Part shown: positions 24,613 through 36,083 of the stretch, one piece after another
How the letters are laid out: each line of letters starts with the position of its first letter
Position numbering within the stretch: the stretch's first letter is position 1
NCBI GenBank assembly: GCA_020746995.1
Contig: JAGPXD010000004.1
Coordinates: 1,116,001 to 1,180,000 of the forward strand
DNA from: Plectosphaerella cucumerina
Taxonomy: Eukaryota > Ascomycota > Sordariomycetes > Glomerellales > Plectosphaerellaceae
Direction: 5' to 3'
Length of the DNA stretch: 64,000 bases
Notes under the pieces: model-generated
What the model was told of the DNA's origin: nothing
Databases searched by the model: none
Seen by the model: the letters and a program-made list of their open reading frames with translations, nothing else
Translations under genes and position numbers: made by a program

Positions 24613-27600
24613 GAAGTGGTTCGAAACCACGTTCGCCAAACATCCATCTCGCTTTACATATGCATTGTAGGCGTCGGCGCCTGCAACCTGAGACACCTTC
24701 GTAAGACGCCACCGGCAGGTCAACCTGCTTTGTTATACGGAGAAGGACTAGAACAAACAATCTAAGGGAAATGTGGGAGCAATTTCGGGGGTCGACTACG
24801 GAAGTTCAAGATGTGGGAGACTTCAGCTCTCGTGAGGATGGGTGGCGAGATATTCAAGGGGTGTTCATGACTGGTGTCTAGTAGATCTTTCGCCAGGTCA
24901 AGAGCATGGAGCAATACGTGAACATCGCCGTTTGCTTGCAGCACTGATCACGTCCCGAAGCCGCAATCATTGTGGCTCGCCATCATGGTGTAGGTGTGGT
25001 GACACCACGATCGAGCCATCGAGGATGTCGAGAGCAACGCCGACACGACATCATTCGTCTGCAAACGTCTAGAGACTATGCAGCTTCAGTTGTAGATGGA
25101 TGGCAATCAATGCATTGCTACAAGGTTATTTCGTTTTTCAAGCCGTCGATTTATCTGGCATAGGCAGGTATTCTCACGCCCTCGACTCGGCCGACATTGC
25201 TCATCGCACTGAGAAGCAGAAGGCACTTACCGCCATGGCATCAGCAGCTACGTGGCGTAGACAGGACTGTATAATTGATCTAAATGAAAGAAGCAGTTCG
25301 AAAGCTGAATTCTGGCGTGGTGACCACTGGAATGCTGGTCTACATCACGGCATCCATGGAAGGGCGGATGGGATCCAAGCTCATCTATCTACCTTGCCCG
25401 ACCAAGATCATGGGACTCGGCATCTAACGAGCCTGATCACCCCAAGAAACGCAAGTCTGGCAACGCAAAACATGGCACAAGCAGTGGCAAGGGACTGCTG
25501 TAGGCTACGCAAGCAGACCGAGAGATGGCCGCGGTCGTGAAAGGGTGTCACATCTGCCACTCGTCGCCTTACGATCAAGCCTTGGGGCAACGGCACTCGT
25601 TTCCAGCCACCTCGGACCTTGCTTCCAAGCAGCCGAGCGGCTTTTGAGCTTCCAACCTGCTTCAGGCCATCACGAGCAGCCCTGGGTCGACTCTCATATC
25701 GCCTCACGCCCAGCCCTGCACAACCCGGCACCAGCCGAAAGAAAGCCCGCCTCCCCGCGGGTATCGGCAACACAAACGATCAAGGACCCCGATCTTCCAA
25801 GTTGAGAGATGAAAACGAAGCAAAGAACACAAACCTCACGTGGTCGGGACAAGCCTCATGTCACGGCCCCACGGCTCTCGTACGAGGAGCGGCCCCAACG
25901 GAATCCTTCTCTTCCAGTGAATCTCACAGAGACCGAAAAAGAACGAGATTTCGGCCTCCAACAACCCATCACGCGATCAGTACCGACGGACTGGCAGGAA
26001 CGGCTCGAACAGTCCTGCAATTTCCACGCGTTTCCCCCATTTTCCCTTGTACGAACCATGGCCCGGGCATACCAGCCATCGCGGCTCCGGGGCGGGAGGA
26101 AACAAGGGAAAACAAGGCACGAACTGCTGATGCCCAATCTTGGGCCTGTCCACCATGGTTCGCCACTTGGCAGGGTCGCCTCGGGAGCCGCAAAATGGTT
26201 CCCCGGCGTGGGCCCTTCCCCGGTTGAGGGGATGCGTTCACCTTGGCGGTGCTCGATGTGATCGGCGCACACCGGTGACCGATCCAGAGGGCAAGCAAGA
26301 AAGTGACAATTTTCCTCCATCACTGCGCCGGCGGTGAGGGATTGATTACTTGCAGGGTGAAGACACTGCTTCTTTTGGCATGGTCATATTCGGCACGAGT
26401 CGAGATGTGGTCGGGACGTCCGATGTGGCTGGCGCAGCTGGAGCTGGCGGGGTCCAGACTGGACTTCAGTGACGAGCACACATCTGTACAAGTGCGCCAC
26501 CGAATTGTGCAGCAGCACATGGACATTGCAACGCGAGTGCGTTGCTTGTGTACACGCATCGCTTGTATTGGCTTCTCGCTTGCTCTTCTGCCATCTCAAG
26601 CCGTGGAGAAAGTTGGGACGCATCGTACGGTCGTACCACCAGGCTGGGTCTGGATCGAAGATTTTGATAATGGAGCAACTCCACGGCACTTGCGAGACGA
26701 CCGCACAGACACGCCGCCCGGTCGCGATTGGTGGTGGGCACTGATGGCACTTGGGCCGGGCGTCGGACCTTTGAGCACTAAGCATTCCGGGCCGCATAGA
26801 AAAGCGACGGCGTGAAGCCAGGCGCCGACTCCCAGCGAAGGAAGCAGGATGATGCCTGACGTGGCTGCGGAGGATCTTCAGGAGGGCAATTTCTCCAACT
26901 GCGTTGAGCATGTTTATCGTGGGTTGGTGGTTATTGACATAACGTCCCAAGCAGACGTGCCCACAGCTGCACACTGCGACGGTGATAGTGACGAGTGACG
27001 AGCAGGTGCAGCAGGGCAACAGGGACCTGGGCGGCGGAAGCGAATGCTACCCGGACTCGGAGAACCCGGAATGGCGCGGGGGGCAGAAAAGGGGCAACAG
27101 TTCACGGCAGCACAAGTCCGTGCTAAGCATGGCATGTGACCCAGAGGCTCTGCTCGTGTTTGCTTTCCGAATGGGTGTCCTCGACATCCATGGCGTTGCG
27201 GATTGTGACGGTAGAGGGGTAGCCTTGGCAGGACTCCTTCTCGCGGGAACGCCGTGCCTTGTTGATTGTTTGTTGGCTGGCTGTGGCGCGGGCCGCGCAT
27301 CATCATGGGCCACGGAGTGAGGGGTGATTGATCCTCCTAACGTCTTGACGAATCTCAGCCTGGGTATCGACGACAACGACAGTCAGCTGTGGAAATGAAG
27401 AGCCGCGGGTGAACGAATTGGGTGATGTGAGAGGACGCGCCAAAGTTTCGGAGCCCTGTGTTTGAACCAGACGGTTGGTACCACAGCCTCGTCGGCGTGG
27501 TCCCGCGGGATGTCTGGCCATCTTCAAGGGTCGGGGAGGACTACCGTCAGACGCGGCATGCGGCGCGGAGTGGTCGCTGACTCGCCCTCTCTTGCTGCGA

Positions 27601-30600
27601 GGGATTTTGGTCATCCGAACAAAATAGAGGCTGACGCGATGCCCGTGGCGCGCCCCCGGGTCAGGCTGTGACGGCCATTTGAAGGTGCGACTGTGATAGG
27701 GTGACGGGCTGATGAGCGGTCCAACAGGAAGACGAGCCGAGCTTAGGGTGCTGGGGCAATTTCCCGCCTCCACTGATCACCAACCGGACGAGGTCGAGAG
27801 GGGTCCTTTCTTGTGTCGGTTGTCCTGGGAATGCGGCATATAGCCTTTAGCTTTCGTGCTACGGAATGGGGACCAGTTGTGCACAGATTGCACGCAAGGA
27901 CCTACACTTGGTACGAGGGCGCGCTGGAGCCGCAATGAGCCGCCGACGTTGCAGACGGGCTTGACGGGAGGCTGTGGTGTGCGCATTGATGCCTCGGAAG
28001 ACAGTGCTCAATCGTCCCGCCGCCGCCGCCCGCCGAACACTAACCGGTAGTTGAATCTTGAAGAGGAGGTTGTAGTGGTGGTGGCCCAGTGGGTGGCCAG
28101 AGCCCTGCAAGTGTCTTGCTCGCCGCGTGTCGTCTGGTCTCTTCAAGCCCGTGTTGCGTGGTGTCGTCGTGTCGTCGTCCAGGCCGAGCGGGGGGTCCGG
28201 CGAAAGCGTGTCTCGTTCAGATGGCACTGACAGTCAAGGAACCCCTGATCGGCAGGCGCGCTCTGGAGTTTGCCGTCGTCGACCCCGAGTCCCTGGAGAA
28301 AGAGGCCATTCAGGTTCGTGATAAATTGTCGATCTCAGCAGGGCGGGCCTCTGAACGAGCAAGGGGAGGAGAGAGGAGAGCCTATTCCGGCTTCGAGTCA
28401 AGGACGCCAACCCTGTCGTTGCCGTTTCCGAGCTGATGCCCGCTGTGTCGTCCTCGTGAGGATTAGTGCTGGAAACAGCACCCCACTCTGCCAAGAGGGC
28501 AGGTGCGGGTGGGCTGGGCTACTGCACCTTCCCCGACGGATCGGAGCTTCAAGGTCCTGCTGCGTGGATTTTCAGGGCAGGTGCAGGGCAGCTGTGGCTT
28601 CCCGCACCCAGCAGCACGCAGCACCGCGCGCCGAGGGGAAGGAGGAGGTCACTCATCGGGAGGGAGGCGAACAAAGGGGGAAGCCACCATCGACCGGCTT
28701 CCTCAACGGTCCGGACGGTCCTGCCCGCCCGAGACATGTGGCATCCATCGTCGGGAGCCGTCAAAGTCGAGTCAAGCCGAGTCCAGTAGGCGGGGAAAGC
28801 ACAACGGCTCTCCTGAACTTTTACACAATAACCTGTCAATCTGTCGCCGCCGTTGATCTTCGCCCCGTTGGAGTCCTACCCGGCACCGCCCAGCTCGCAA
28901 ACCCGTTATGAGACCAGGCCTGAGCCCAGGATGCCAGGCTTGCCAGCGGAGGGCTTTCCGAGCTCCGTCGACAATCACGCCCCCCTCCAACAACACATCG
29001 AATGAATTGGACTGTTGGCCGGCGCGAACTTCGATCCCCCATCCTCTGCCCTCTGGGCTGTCATTGACACACTCTTGCATCTGGCACTAATGCGGCCGGC
29101 GCTCATCCCGGCTGCAGCACCTTGCATCCTCTGTGGTCTCGTCCGCCCGCCTTGTGGCCCCTCTTCTGTCCCCCCTGGAAAGCTTCTGCGGCCGCAATCT
29201 CCTGCCTTCATTTCCTTCGCCAATCGGTGCCGGCCTGCAGCCGGGGTCCTCGACAGCCCCTGGAAGCCTGCCCCGCCGGCCTCGAGGAAGCCGCCCCGAC
29301 GGTTCACTTGTCGCCCCCCCTTTGTGCTGGGTTGTGTGGACTGCTCCCTCAACGAGTGGTCAGCGTTCTTCCGCAACGAGTCGAGGAGGTGACATTGTTG
29401 CGGCTGTCTCTGGGGCCGTCCGCCGTCATTGTCTCGAGTCGAGATCCCTCCTTGCTTGTCCAGAGTTCGTCTCAGCATCGGACTCGGCAGTCCCGTCAGG
29501 CAGCTTTCGGGAGGCCCTGATCAGCAACCATTGGTGTGATCGACAAAGGGGCATACGGTACGACTGATGGAAGTCAAGCAGGCGCGGTTGGACTTGTACT
29601 TGCATCTTCATGCCTCGTTCTTCGCCAGGGATCCATTCACCCGGATGTTGTGCTGAACAGGCTTTGCACAGCACGCACCCTCTCGACTCGTACAACAAGG
29701 CCCCGGCCAGCACCGCAGGTCCGCTGCCCGCCGCACGGCACACTCCTTGTCTTGGTGACCCCGGCTCGTCGTGGGTGGGGAACTACATAATCAGTCCGGG
29801 GTGTTCGTCCTGGGCCAACCCACCCATCCTGGATCCCGGGAACCGCTTCTCGAGGACAGCTCCGACCAGACACACGCGGAGACGGCTCTTCACTCATTCT
29901 TTTCTCGCAGTTTCCCTCCTCCCCAGGTCCTACCTTGCTCGAGGACGAACTTTGCTCTGCGATCGCCAACCTGGTCGTACTGGCGCCGATTTCGAATCCC
30001 TTCAACCAACGAACACTTACACGGCCACCTTCCTTAACCTCCGAACGACAACGCCGCACCCGTGTCCTCGTGTGCCTCGAGCGCTGGAAAACTTCCGAGA
30101 CCTCGAGCGACGCACCAATCGTCTTCACCGCGCCTCGCAACGCCCCCTCACTCGCCTTTTTTCTGTTGTCTTGACCGCAGGCGCGTGTCTTGCTTCTTCC
30201 GAGCACCTCGCAGGCTTGCCCCAGCGTTTCAAGCCGCGCCGCCCAATTTACTTCAGCTTGTAAGTCCCCTGTCTCGGGCCTAGGGACGCAGCCAGCAATT
30301 GCGCCTATTTGGCGGTCTGGAGCAACGACCGACTCGCAGAACCCTGGACGACAGAACACCCGCAGGAACTAAAGGAGCTGACCGCCATGATCTCCAGAAC
30401 ACTGCCGTCGTTTTGTTTCCCGCATTGATTCCTTTTCTCACAACATTGCCTCGTGCTGGTCTCGATACCGAACGCGACTATACCTTTCGATATTCCTGCG
30501 ATACTGCCTGACCCCAGACCGGCGACTCCGGCGCATCACCAATATTTGCCCTGCTAAGAGGAAATGCTACCACCGACGCGTCTGTGATCTTGGTTCGGAG

Positions 30601-31207
30601 CCCATTCACCTGTCTCGAATCCAGGATCGAGGAGCGACGACCGTTTCACGCCCGCCCCGCCCTGTCTCTTGTCACTGTAAGAGAGACCAACAGCCCCTGA
30701 GCCGCCAGCGCCGTCTCGCATGTTGATGCGACCGCGGGGGACTGCTTTCTGCCAGCATTGGCTGACACCTCAGGCAGATTGACCACATCCGTCGACCTCT
30801 TCCAAAACTGTTATCTCTTGTTCTGATTTTGGACTACCAGGTACGTGGCCCTCGGTGGGTGTCAGGATGTCGTGTGTTCCTCTCGGACCATTTTGACCCC
30901 TGCCTATATTCCTCTGGCATCAACAATAGCTGATGCTAACCACTACTTTGGGTGCAACAGATTCTTGCCTACCTGCTGCCACCTGCCCTGTCCGATTTGA
31001 GCTGTAGCAGGGATCTTCGCTGTGTGGCAGTGTGCTTGGATCCCGTCCGTCTGATTGCCCCCGGACCGTTGGAGATCCGAGCGCAGCCTCTATGCCACGC
31101 CCCGCGGGCTCCCATTTCAGTACCGACCCTGCCTGAACGGATCAAATTCATGTCAATTGACTATCCTTTGCCCGTCGCGAACATCGCGTTGGCGTAAAGC
31201 TCCCATC
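24613..31207. other. 6.6-kb gene-sparse region and apsA/num1 leader
   Basis: No protein family is recognisable on either strand. Open frames are short, overlap in several frames and lack the C/G third-position pattern of the neighbouring genes. It is not AT-rich and shows no transposon termini or obvious repeat-induced mutation. From about 30200 on, C-rich sequence and a well-formed intron (30841-30960) suggest a spliced 5' UTR for the gene at 31208. Noncoding transcripts cannot be excluded. Confidence 0.45.
30841..30960 (+). other. Probable 5' UTR intron of apsA/num1
   Basis: Donor GTACGT directly after CCAG, branch-like GCTAAC 28 nt before the end, and acceptor CAACAG. The 120-nt segment ends 247 nt ahead of the proposed start at 31208. 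All three intron signals are consensus, but transcription is not shown. Confidence 0.5.
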
Positions 31208-34200
31208 ATGGCCGCATGGGAAACTGAGGACGAGTATGCCGCCGCAGCGGCGGCGGCGTCTCTCCCAACACCCCAAGACACGCCCTACAGAACACCCTCA
31301 AGCGGCTCGAAACGATCACGCCGCTCCGTCACGCCGCCCGGACCGAGCTCCTCACCACCGCTCCAGTCTGCTGGAGGTCGAGCCTCGAGAAGGTCTTCCA
31401 AAGATGTCGCCCACGACGAGGGCATCAGTGTCCTCGATCCCCGACGCTTCACACCCACACTGCACGCCAACCTGGTCGCTGAAATTCTCAACCTGAGAAG
31501 GGACCAGGAGGAGAAGATCAAGCTCATCGAAGGACTGGAGGTGTCCCTGCACGCGTCGCGCGAGGAGAAAGAACTGGTTCAGAGGACCTTGACAGCCACA
31601 TCTAAAGAAAGCCGATCCCTGAAGCGCCAGCTCCAATTGCTCGAAGGAGGATCTTCCTCCGCCCTGGGAGAGCTGGCTCGCGAACGCGACGAAGCTGTCG
31701 ACTCCATTACCGAAACGCGCAAGCGCCTGGAAGCAGCACAGAAGAAGATACGCCACCAGGAACAGGACTCGGAACGGAACCATGATCTCTGGACGCAGGA
31801 GAAGGAGTCGTGGGAAGAAGAGAGGCGCAAATTCGAAAGAAAGGTCCATGTCGCAGAAAGCCGCCTCAAGGTCCTCCTCGATGAGGTTGCCGCGTACCAA
31901 GATGCTCAGGCCAATGGGCACGGCGCTCACGGCACGGAGAGCGAGGCTGAGGATCCCGGCAAAGAGACGGACGCGGCCAGCGTACGGACGATGAGCATAA
32001 CCAACAGTCTGCGCTACTCAGTGATGCCGAGCCCTGGAAAGGGCAACGGTAACTCTCTGGCCGACGAGCTGAACCTCGACGGCGACGACGACTGGCACAC
32101 CGACGACGGTGGACGCGAAAGCGCCCTGTCCTACCACAGACATGCCCGTCATTTCAGCCGAGACAGCACCGTCTCAAAGTTCCACCGCCGAACAATGAGC
32201 ATCGAAAGCCTCAAGCGACCCGGTAGCGTGGCGAGGGGAAAGCTGTGGGTGAACGAGCCGGTACTCGAGGCGCTCGAGGACGGCATCCGCGAGAACGAGC
32301 CCGAACCAACAATCCCGGAGCCGCCGAAGGTCACTTACGTCGACACTGGCATCCAGTTCTCACCCCCTCCATCACCCAAGCTGGAACCCATCAGAGTGGC
32401 CTCGCCGCCCCCTCGCCCGAAGGTCGAGGCCCCCGCTGCCGCTGTTGCTGACCCGGACGGCCCTCCCCGTGGCGAATTTGAGATCGAGGCCAACCAGCGC
32501 CGGAAGAGAGTCCAGCTGACGAGGCCGTTGTCCATCGAGCCGACTCTGAACCGTCCGCACCACTCGATGGTTTCCGCTGCATCTCAGACTCTCGAAGAGC
32601 CGCTCAGTCCGCCCAAGACTCCCGTCTCTCCTTACCGCTCGCCGACACCGCCCCCGCCTGAAACGGCACCACCTCCACCGCCGATGATATCCACGGCCAC
32701 TCAGACTGAGAAGGAAGTTGAGCCGGAGCCGGAGCCAGCGCCACGCCTACTTCTGCCTTCCATCCAGTCTATGCCGCAACTGCCTATTCCCAGCATCAGT
32801 GTCATCCCTCCCACCAGCAGGCCCACGACCCCGAAGGAGCCTCGCCTGCCTCTGTACAATAAGGACGTCGGCTGCCAGGTATCTCTCATTGCCCCCGGCA
32901 GACCAACAAAGTCCGTTGCTGTTCAGACGGAAGAGATCCGGATTGATCAGCGGCTGGCACGTCTGCCCCTGCACCTCCGCCCCGAAGCCATCTCCTCTCG
33001 TCCAGTGTCACCCAATCCACAGGCTTTCATCGATGATGGCGGCAACCAATTTACGCCCGTTCCTGGCGCTCTGCCACCCAGGAACCCGAGGAGGCTGACC
33101 TCGAAGCATAGCATGACCGAAATGCCCTCTTCGCCTCCGCCTCCCATCCCTTCTTCGCCCACATTCTCGGGCGGGCATGACCTGGAAGACTCGCCTCGCG
33201 ATGCCTACCCGGGCAACAACGACGACGGTCCTCTCTCGAGCCAGAAGGCTCCGATGCGTCGCCCTCACCGAATTAGCAGCCTCTTTGCTGGTTTTGATGC
33301 CAACAGCTCTGACGAGGCAGACGATTTTGCCGGGGAACTTGACCTCAGCGATTCCGAGTATCAGACAGCCCTTTCGGCTCCCGGTCAGAGGGCCAAAGCC
33401 AGCGTTGCGAAGCTCAAGCGCGTGTCGTCTGGCCGAGGCATACCCTCATCCGATCAGGCGGCCTTGCGTGGCTCTGCCATTCCTCGAAACACGATGAAGC
33501 CGCTCGGCACCGAGTCGTACAGTTACAGTCTCGAGAGCAAGGAAATGATCCGGGAAGAGGAAGAACCACAGCACTCTGCGTTCCCCAAGTCATCGCGCCG
33601 CAGCTATGACAAGGCCGGATCCAGCAGCGGACGGCCAAACGGCATGAGGAAGGCGGCGCTCATCCAGAGTGGCATCGCCAGCCACCAGGGCCGGGCGAGG
33701 AGCCCAAGTTGGCCGGAGCCTCAGGATCCGCCCTTCCCCATCCCCACGCGGGCGAGCTCTCGGCGGCCACCCATCAGCGCCAGCGCACCGAGCGACGGCC
33801 AGCGCAGCCCGACCAGGGGTGAGTCTTGGCAGCGACGCGGAGCGGGTGGCCGCAGCCACTACAGGGCGAACAGCATCCGCAAGGTTCGCTCGGCTGCGGC
33901 TCTGCCCAGGAATCAGAAGTACAGGCGGCAGGGCAGTCGGTCTCCTCCGCCCTTCTCGGAGACTACCGAGGCGCCGGAGAGCCCTGGCCTTCCGCCGCTG
34001 CCCCAGAACGATATTACCAGCCCCCGGCTGCCGCCTGACTACGGCCGCAGCCGGTACAAGTCATCACACCGTTCGCAGCCGTCAACGACAACGGCGCACA
34101 CGACGCAGACGTACGTCACCAACACGACCGACTACAACTCAGTCGCCAGCGCCTCGGCGACGACAGGCGTCGTGGATGCCATCGCCCAGACCATGGTTGG

Positions 34201-35497
34201 CGAGTGGATGTTCAAGTACGTGCGTAGGCGCAAGTCGTTCGGGGTGCCCGACGCGGCGGCCAAGGACGACAACAGCAACGACCGCCACAAGCGATGGGTG
34301 TGGCTCGCGCCGTATGAGCGCGCAATTCTGTGGAGCAGCAAGCAGCCGGCGTCGGGCAGCGCGCTCATGGGCAAGACTGGAAGAAAGCGTAAGTTGTTGC
34401 AGATGCTTCCGGCCGGATGGACAAGACTGACCCAAGGCATAGTGACTATCCAGTCGGTCCTCGACGTCAAAGACGACAACCCGCCCCCTAAGGGCTGCTC
34501 GGCGCTCTTCAACCGGTCGATCCTGATCTTGACGCCTCAGAGAGCGCTCAAGTTCACAGCAACGTCGTCGGAACGCCACTACATCTGGCTGACAGCGTTG
34601 TCATTCCTCGCGCACTCGCAGCAGGCGGTGCCGGAAATCATCGCAGCGCCGCCGCCCCCCAAGACGATCGCGCCCGACTTTGAGATGCCGGTACTTGCGC
34701 CCAAGAAGCGGGCAGGAATCCGAGACTCGATTCGCCTGACTAAGAGCAAGGCCCCGCAGCTCAAGCAAGGCTCGGTGCCCAGCTTGCCACCACTGCCAAG
34801 CAGCAACAACCGCAGCGCGCCGTCGTCGCAGATGGGTGATGTCTCGAGCTCCCGACAGCACGAGCCGTTCCCGCCGCTGCCGGAGATGAGCCCGCACCAC
34901 CAGCGGGAGCGATCAGCGGAGGCTGCCGAGCCGCCTTTTATCCCCCGATTCCACGACCGGGCAAACCCGGCCATGGTCCATGGCCGGAAGAGGAGCAACA
35001 CGGGCGGCCATGTGCCCCCACCGCTGTCGTTCCGCGGATTCTCGGGGCCGGCGGTGACGATGGCTAGCCACAGCCACACGAACAGCAACGCGGGCAACAG
35101 CGTTGGCACTGCGGGTTCGTCGGACATTTACCAGTCACATCAGTCCCAGGCGTCGAGCGGAGGACCCAGCTGGGGTATGAGCACGGCTGGGTCGCAGCGG
35201 ACTTCGGAGGCGTCTTCGCGGCCGAGCAACTTCTTTGATGCCATCGGCACGGTTCGTATGGAGGCCTTCATCAGCCCTCTAGGACTTTCCCAGTTTGATG
35301 GGGACCCAGACGAGCACGACGAGCACCGATACCGGGCCAGGAGGAGGAGCAAGGAGCTCCGGAGGCGAGCCAGCCGCAGCCGGCACCGCGACAGCTACAC
35401 GTCGCGGGGCACACGGGCGACGGACGACTTTTATGGCGGCAGCCGCACGGCGGGAGAGGAGGACTTTTTCCGGGACGACCCTTTCAAGGGGTTCTGA
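31208..35497 (+). CDS. apsA: ApsA/Num1-type cortical anchor with C-terminal PH domain
   Basis: Single exon of 1429 residues. Num1/ApsA/Mcp5 proteins sit at the cell cortex, bind membrane lipids through a C-terminal PH domain and anchor dynein or mitochondria, so nuclei are positioned correctly in hyphae. A coiled coil lies at about 90-228 (EILNLRRDQEEKIKLIEGLE and following heptads). Long Pro/Ser-rich disordered regions follow. The Mcp5-type PH domain is at about 991-1144, with VGEWMFKYVRRRKSFG, the basic GKTGRKRKLLQML and HYIWLTALSFLAHS. The tail is Ser/Arg-rich. The start at 31208 gives MAAWETEDEYAAAAAAA. An in-frame ATG at 31055 would add 51 residues of Arg/Cys-rich, UTR-like sequence and was not used. 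The protein is shorter than Aspergillus ApsA (as I recall it), mainly lacking long internal repeats. Confidence 0.9.
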   Translation: MAAWETEDEYAAAAAAASLPTPQDTPYRTPSSGSKRSRRSVTPPGPSSSPPLQSAGGRASRRSSKDVAHDEGISVLDPRRFTPTLHANLVAEILNLRRDQEEKIKLIEGLEVSLHASREEKELVQRTLTATSKESRSLKRQLQLLEGGSSSALGELARERDEAVDSITETRKRLEAAQKKIRHQEQDSERNHDLWTQEKESWEEERRKFERKVHVAESRLKVLLDEVAAYQDAQANGHGAHGTESEAEDPGKETDAASVRTMSITNSLRYSVMPSPGKGNGNSLADELNLDGDDDWHTDDGGRESALSYHRHARHFSRDSTVSKFHRRTMSIESLKRPGSVARGKLWVNEPVLEALEDGIRENEPEPTIPEPPKVTYVDTGIQFSPPPSPKLEPIRVASPPPRPKVEAPAAAVADPDGPPRGEFEIEANQRRKRVQLTRPLSIEPTLNRPHHSMVSAASQTLEEPLSPPKTPVSPYRSPTPPPPETAPPPPPMISTATQTEKEVEPEPEPAPRLLLPSIQSMPQLPIPSISVIPPTSRPTTPKEPRLPLYNKDVGCQVSLIAPGRPTKSVAVQTEEIRIDQRLARLPLHLRPEAISSRPVSPNPQAFIDDGGNQFTPVPGALPPRNPRRLTSKHSMTEMPSSPPPPIPSSPTFSGGHDLEDSPRDAYPGNNDDGPLSSQKAPMRRPHRISSLFAGFDANSSDEADDFAGELDLSDSEYQTALSAPGQRAKASVAKLKRVSSGRGIPSSDQAALRGSAIPRNTMKPLGTESYSYSLESKEMIREEEEPQHSAFPKSSRRSYDKAGSSSGRPNGMRKAALIQSGIASHQGRARSPSWPEPQDPPFPIPTRASSRRPPISASAPSDGQRSPTRGESWQRRGAGGRSHYRANSIRKVRSAAALPRNQKYRRQGSRSPPPFSETTEAPESPGLPPLPQNDITSPRLPPDYGRSRYKSSHRSQPSTTTAHTTQTYVTNTTDYNSVASASATTGVVDAIAQTMVGEWMFKYVRRRKSFGVPDAAAKDDNSNDRHKRWVWLAPYERAILWSSKQPASGSALMGKTGRKRKLLQMLPAGWTRLTQGIVTIQSVLDVKDDNPPPKGCSALFNRSILILTPQRALKFTATSSERHYIWLTALSFLAHSQQAVPEIIAAPPPPKTIAPDFEMPVLAPKKRAGIRDSIRLTKSKAPQLKQGSVPSLPPLPSSNNRSAPSSQMGDVSSSRQHEPFPPLPEMSPHHQRERSAEAAEPPFIPRFHDRANPAMVHGRKRSNTGGHVPPPLSFRGFSGPAVTMASHSHTNSNAGNSVGTAGSSDIYQSHQSQASSGGPSWGMSTAGSQRTSEASSRPSNFFDAIGTVRMEAFISPLGLSQFDGDPDEHDEHRYRARRRSKELRRRASRSRHRDSYTSRGTRATDDFYGGSRTAGEEDFFRDDPFKGF

Positions 35498-36083
35498 TCG
35501 GGGCTTATGTTAGTGTATAAAGCAAAAGGGGACCTCGGGGTCATCGTTTGGGGGTGTTTCTTGGCTACAGGAGTTTTTGGGGGCCCTTGGCCAGCCGCGA
35601 CACAGCGAAGCAAGTCTGCGAGATGTGCCAGACATTCATTTCCTCGTCCTCTTTCTTCTCGACTCTCTTTGAAGACGTAGGGGCCGGCCCATGCACTGAT
35701 TGATGCTGGACGACAACACGACACCATGTTTTCATAGCTGTCTGTATATATATACAAGAGGGGGCCTGGACCGCGGCAGTACCAGTCCCGCGCAGGAGAA
35801 ATAGAAGAAGATGTGTCATTTTGTGTTTCCTGTGGTGTGAATCTGAGTGACGGGTGGTGGTGGATGGCGGGGTCGAAAGGCTCGATGTTGCCCCACGTCA
35901 GGCGCTTGACAACTGGGCGCGGAATTTCCTTGCCCCGCCATCGACTGCTCTTGCAACCTACAACACCACACCGCAACCGCAACAAACCTCCGACGCAAGC
36001 TCAATTGCCCCGAAGCCCTGCACCATCCGAGTCAATAATTCCCCGAACCCATTCCTACAGAACACAGCGGCCCAATTACGACC
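35498..36083. other. Intergenic between apsA and the OTU gene
   Basis: No gene is seen. A short TATATATA run lies near 35745-35752. It holds the apsA 3' UTR and the promoter of the next gene. Confidence 0.5.

Noticed and set aside
28219..28440. Possible small gene starting MALTVKEPLIGRRALEF
   Set aside because: The first 34 codons look coding-like, but no splice continuation or downstream protein-like frame could be found.
31055..31207. Upstream in-frame ATG extending apsA/num1 by 51 residues
   Set aside because: The extra residues are Arg/Cys/Pro-rich and UTR-like; the later ATG gives a normal acidic, Ala-rich start.
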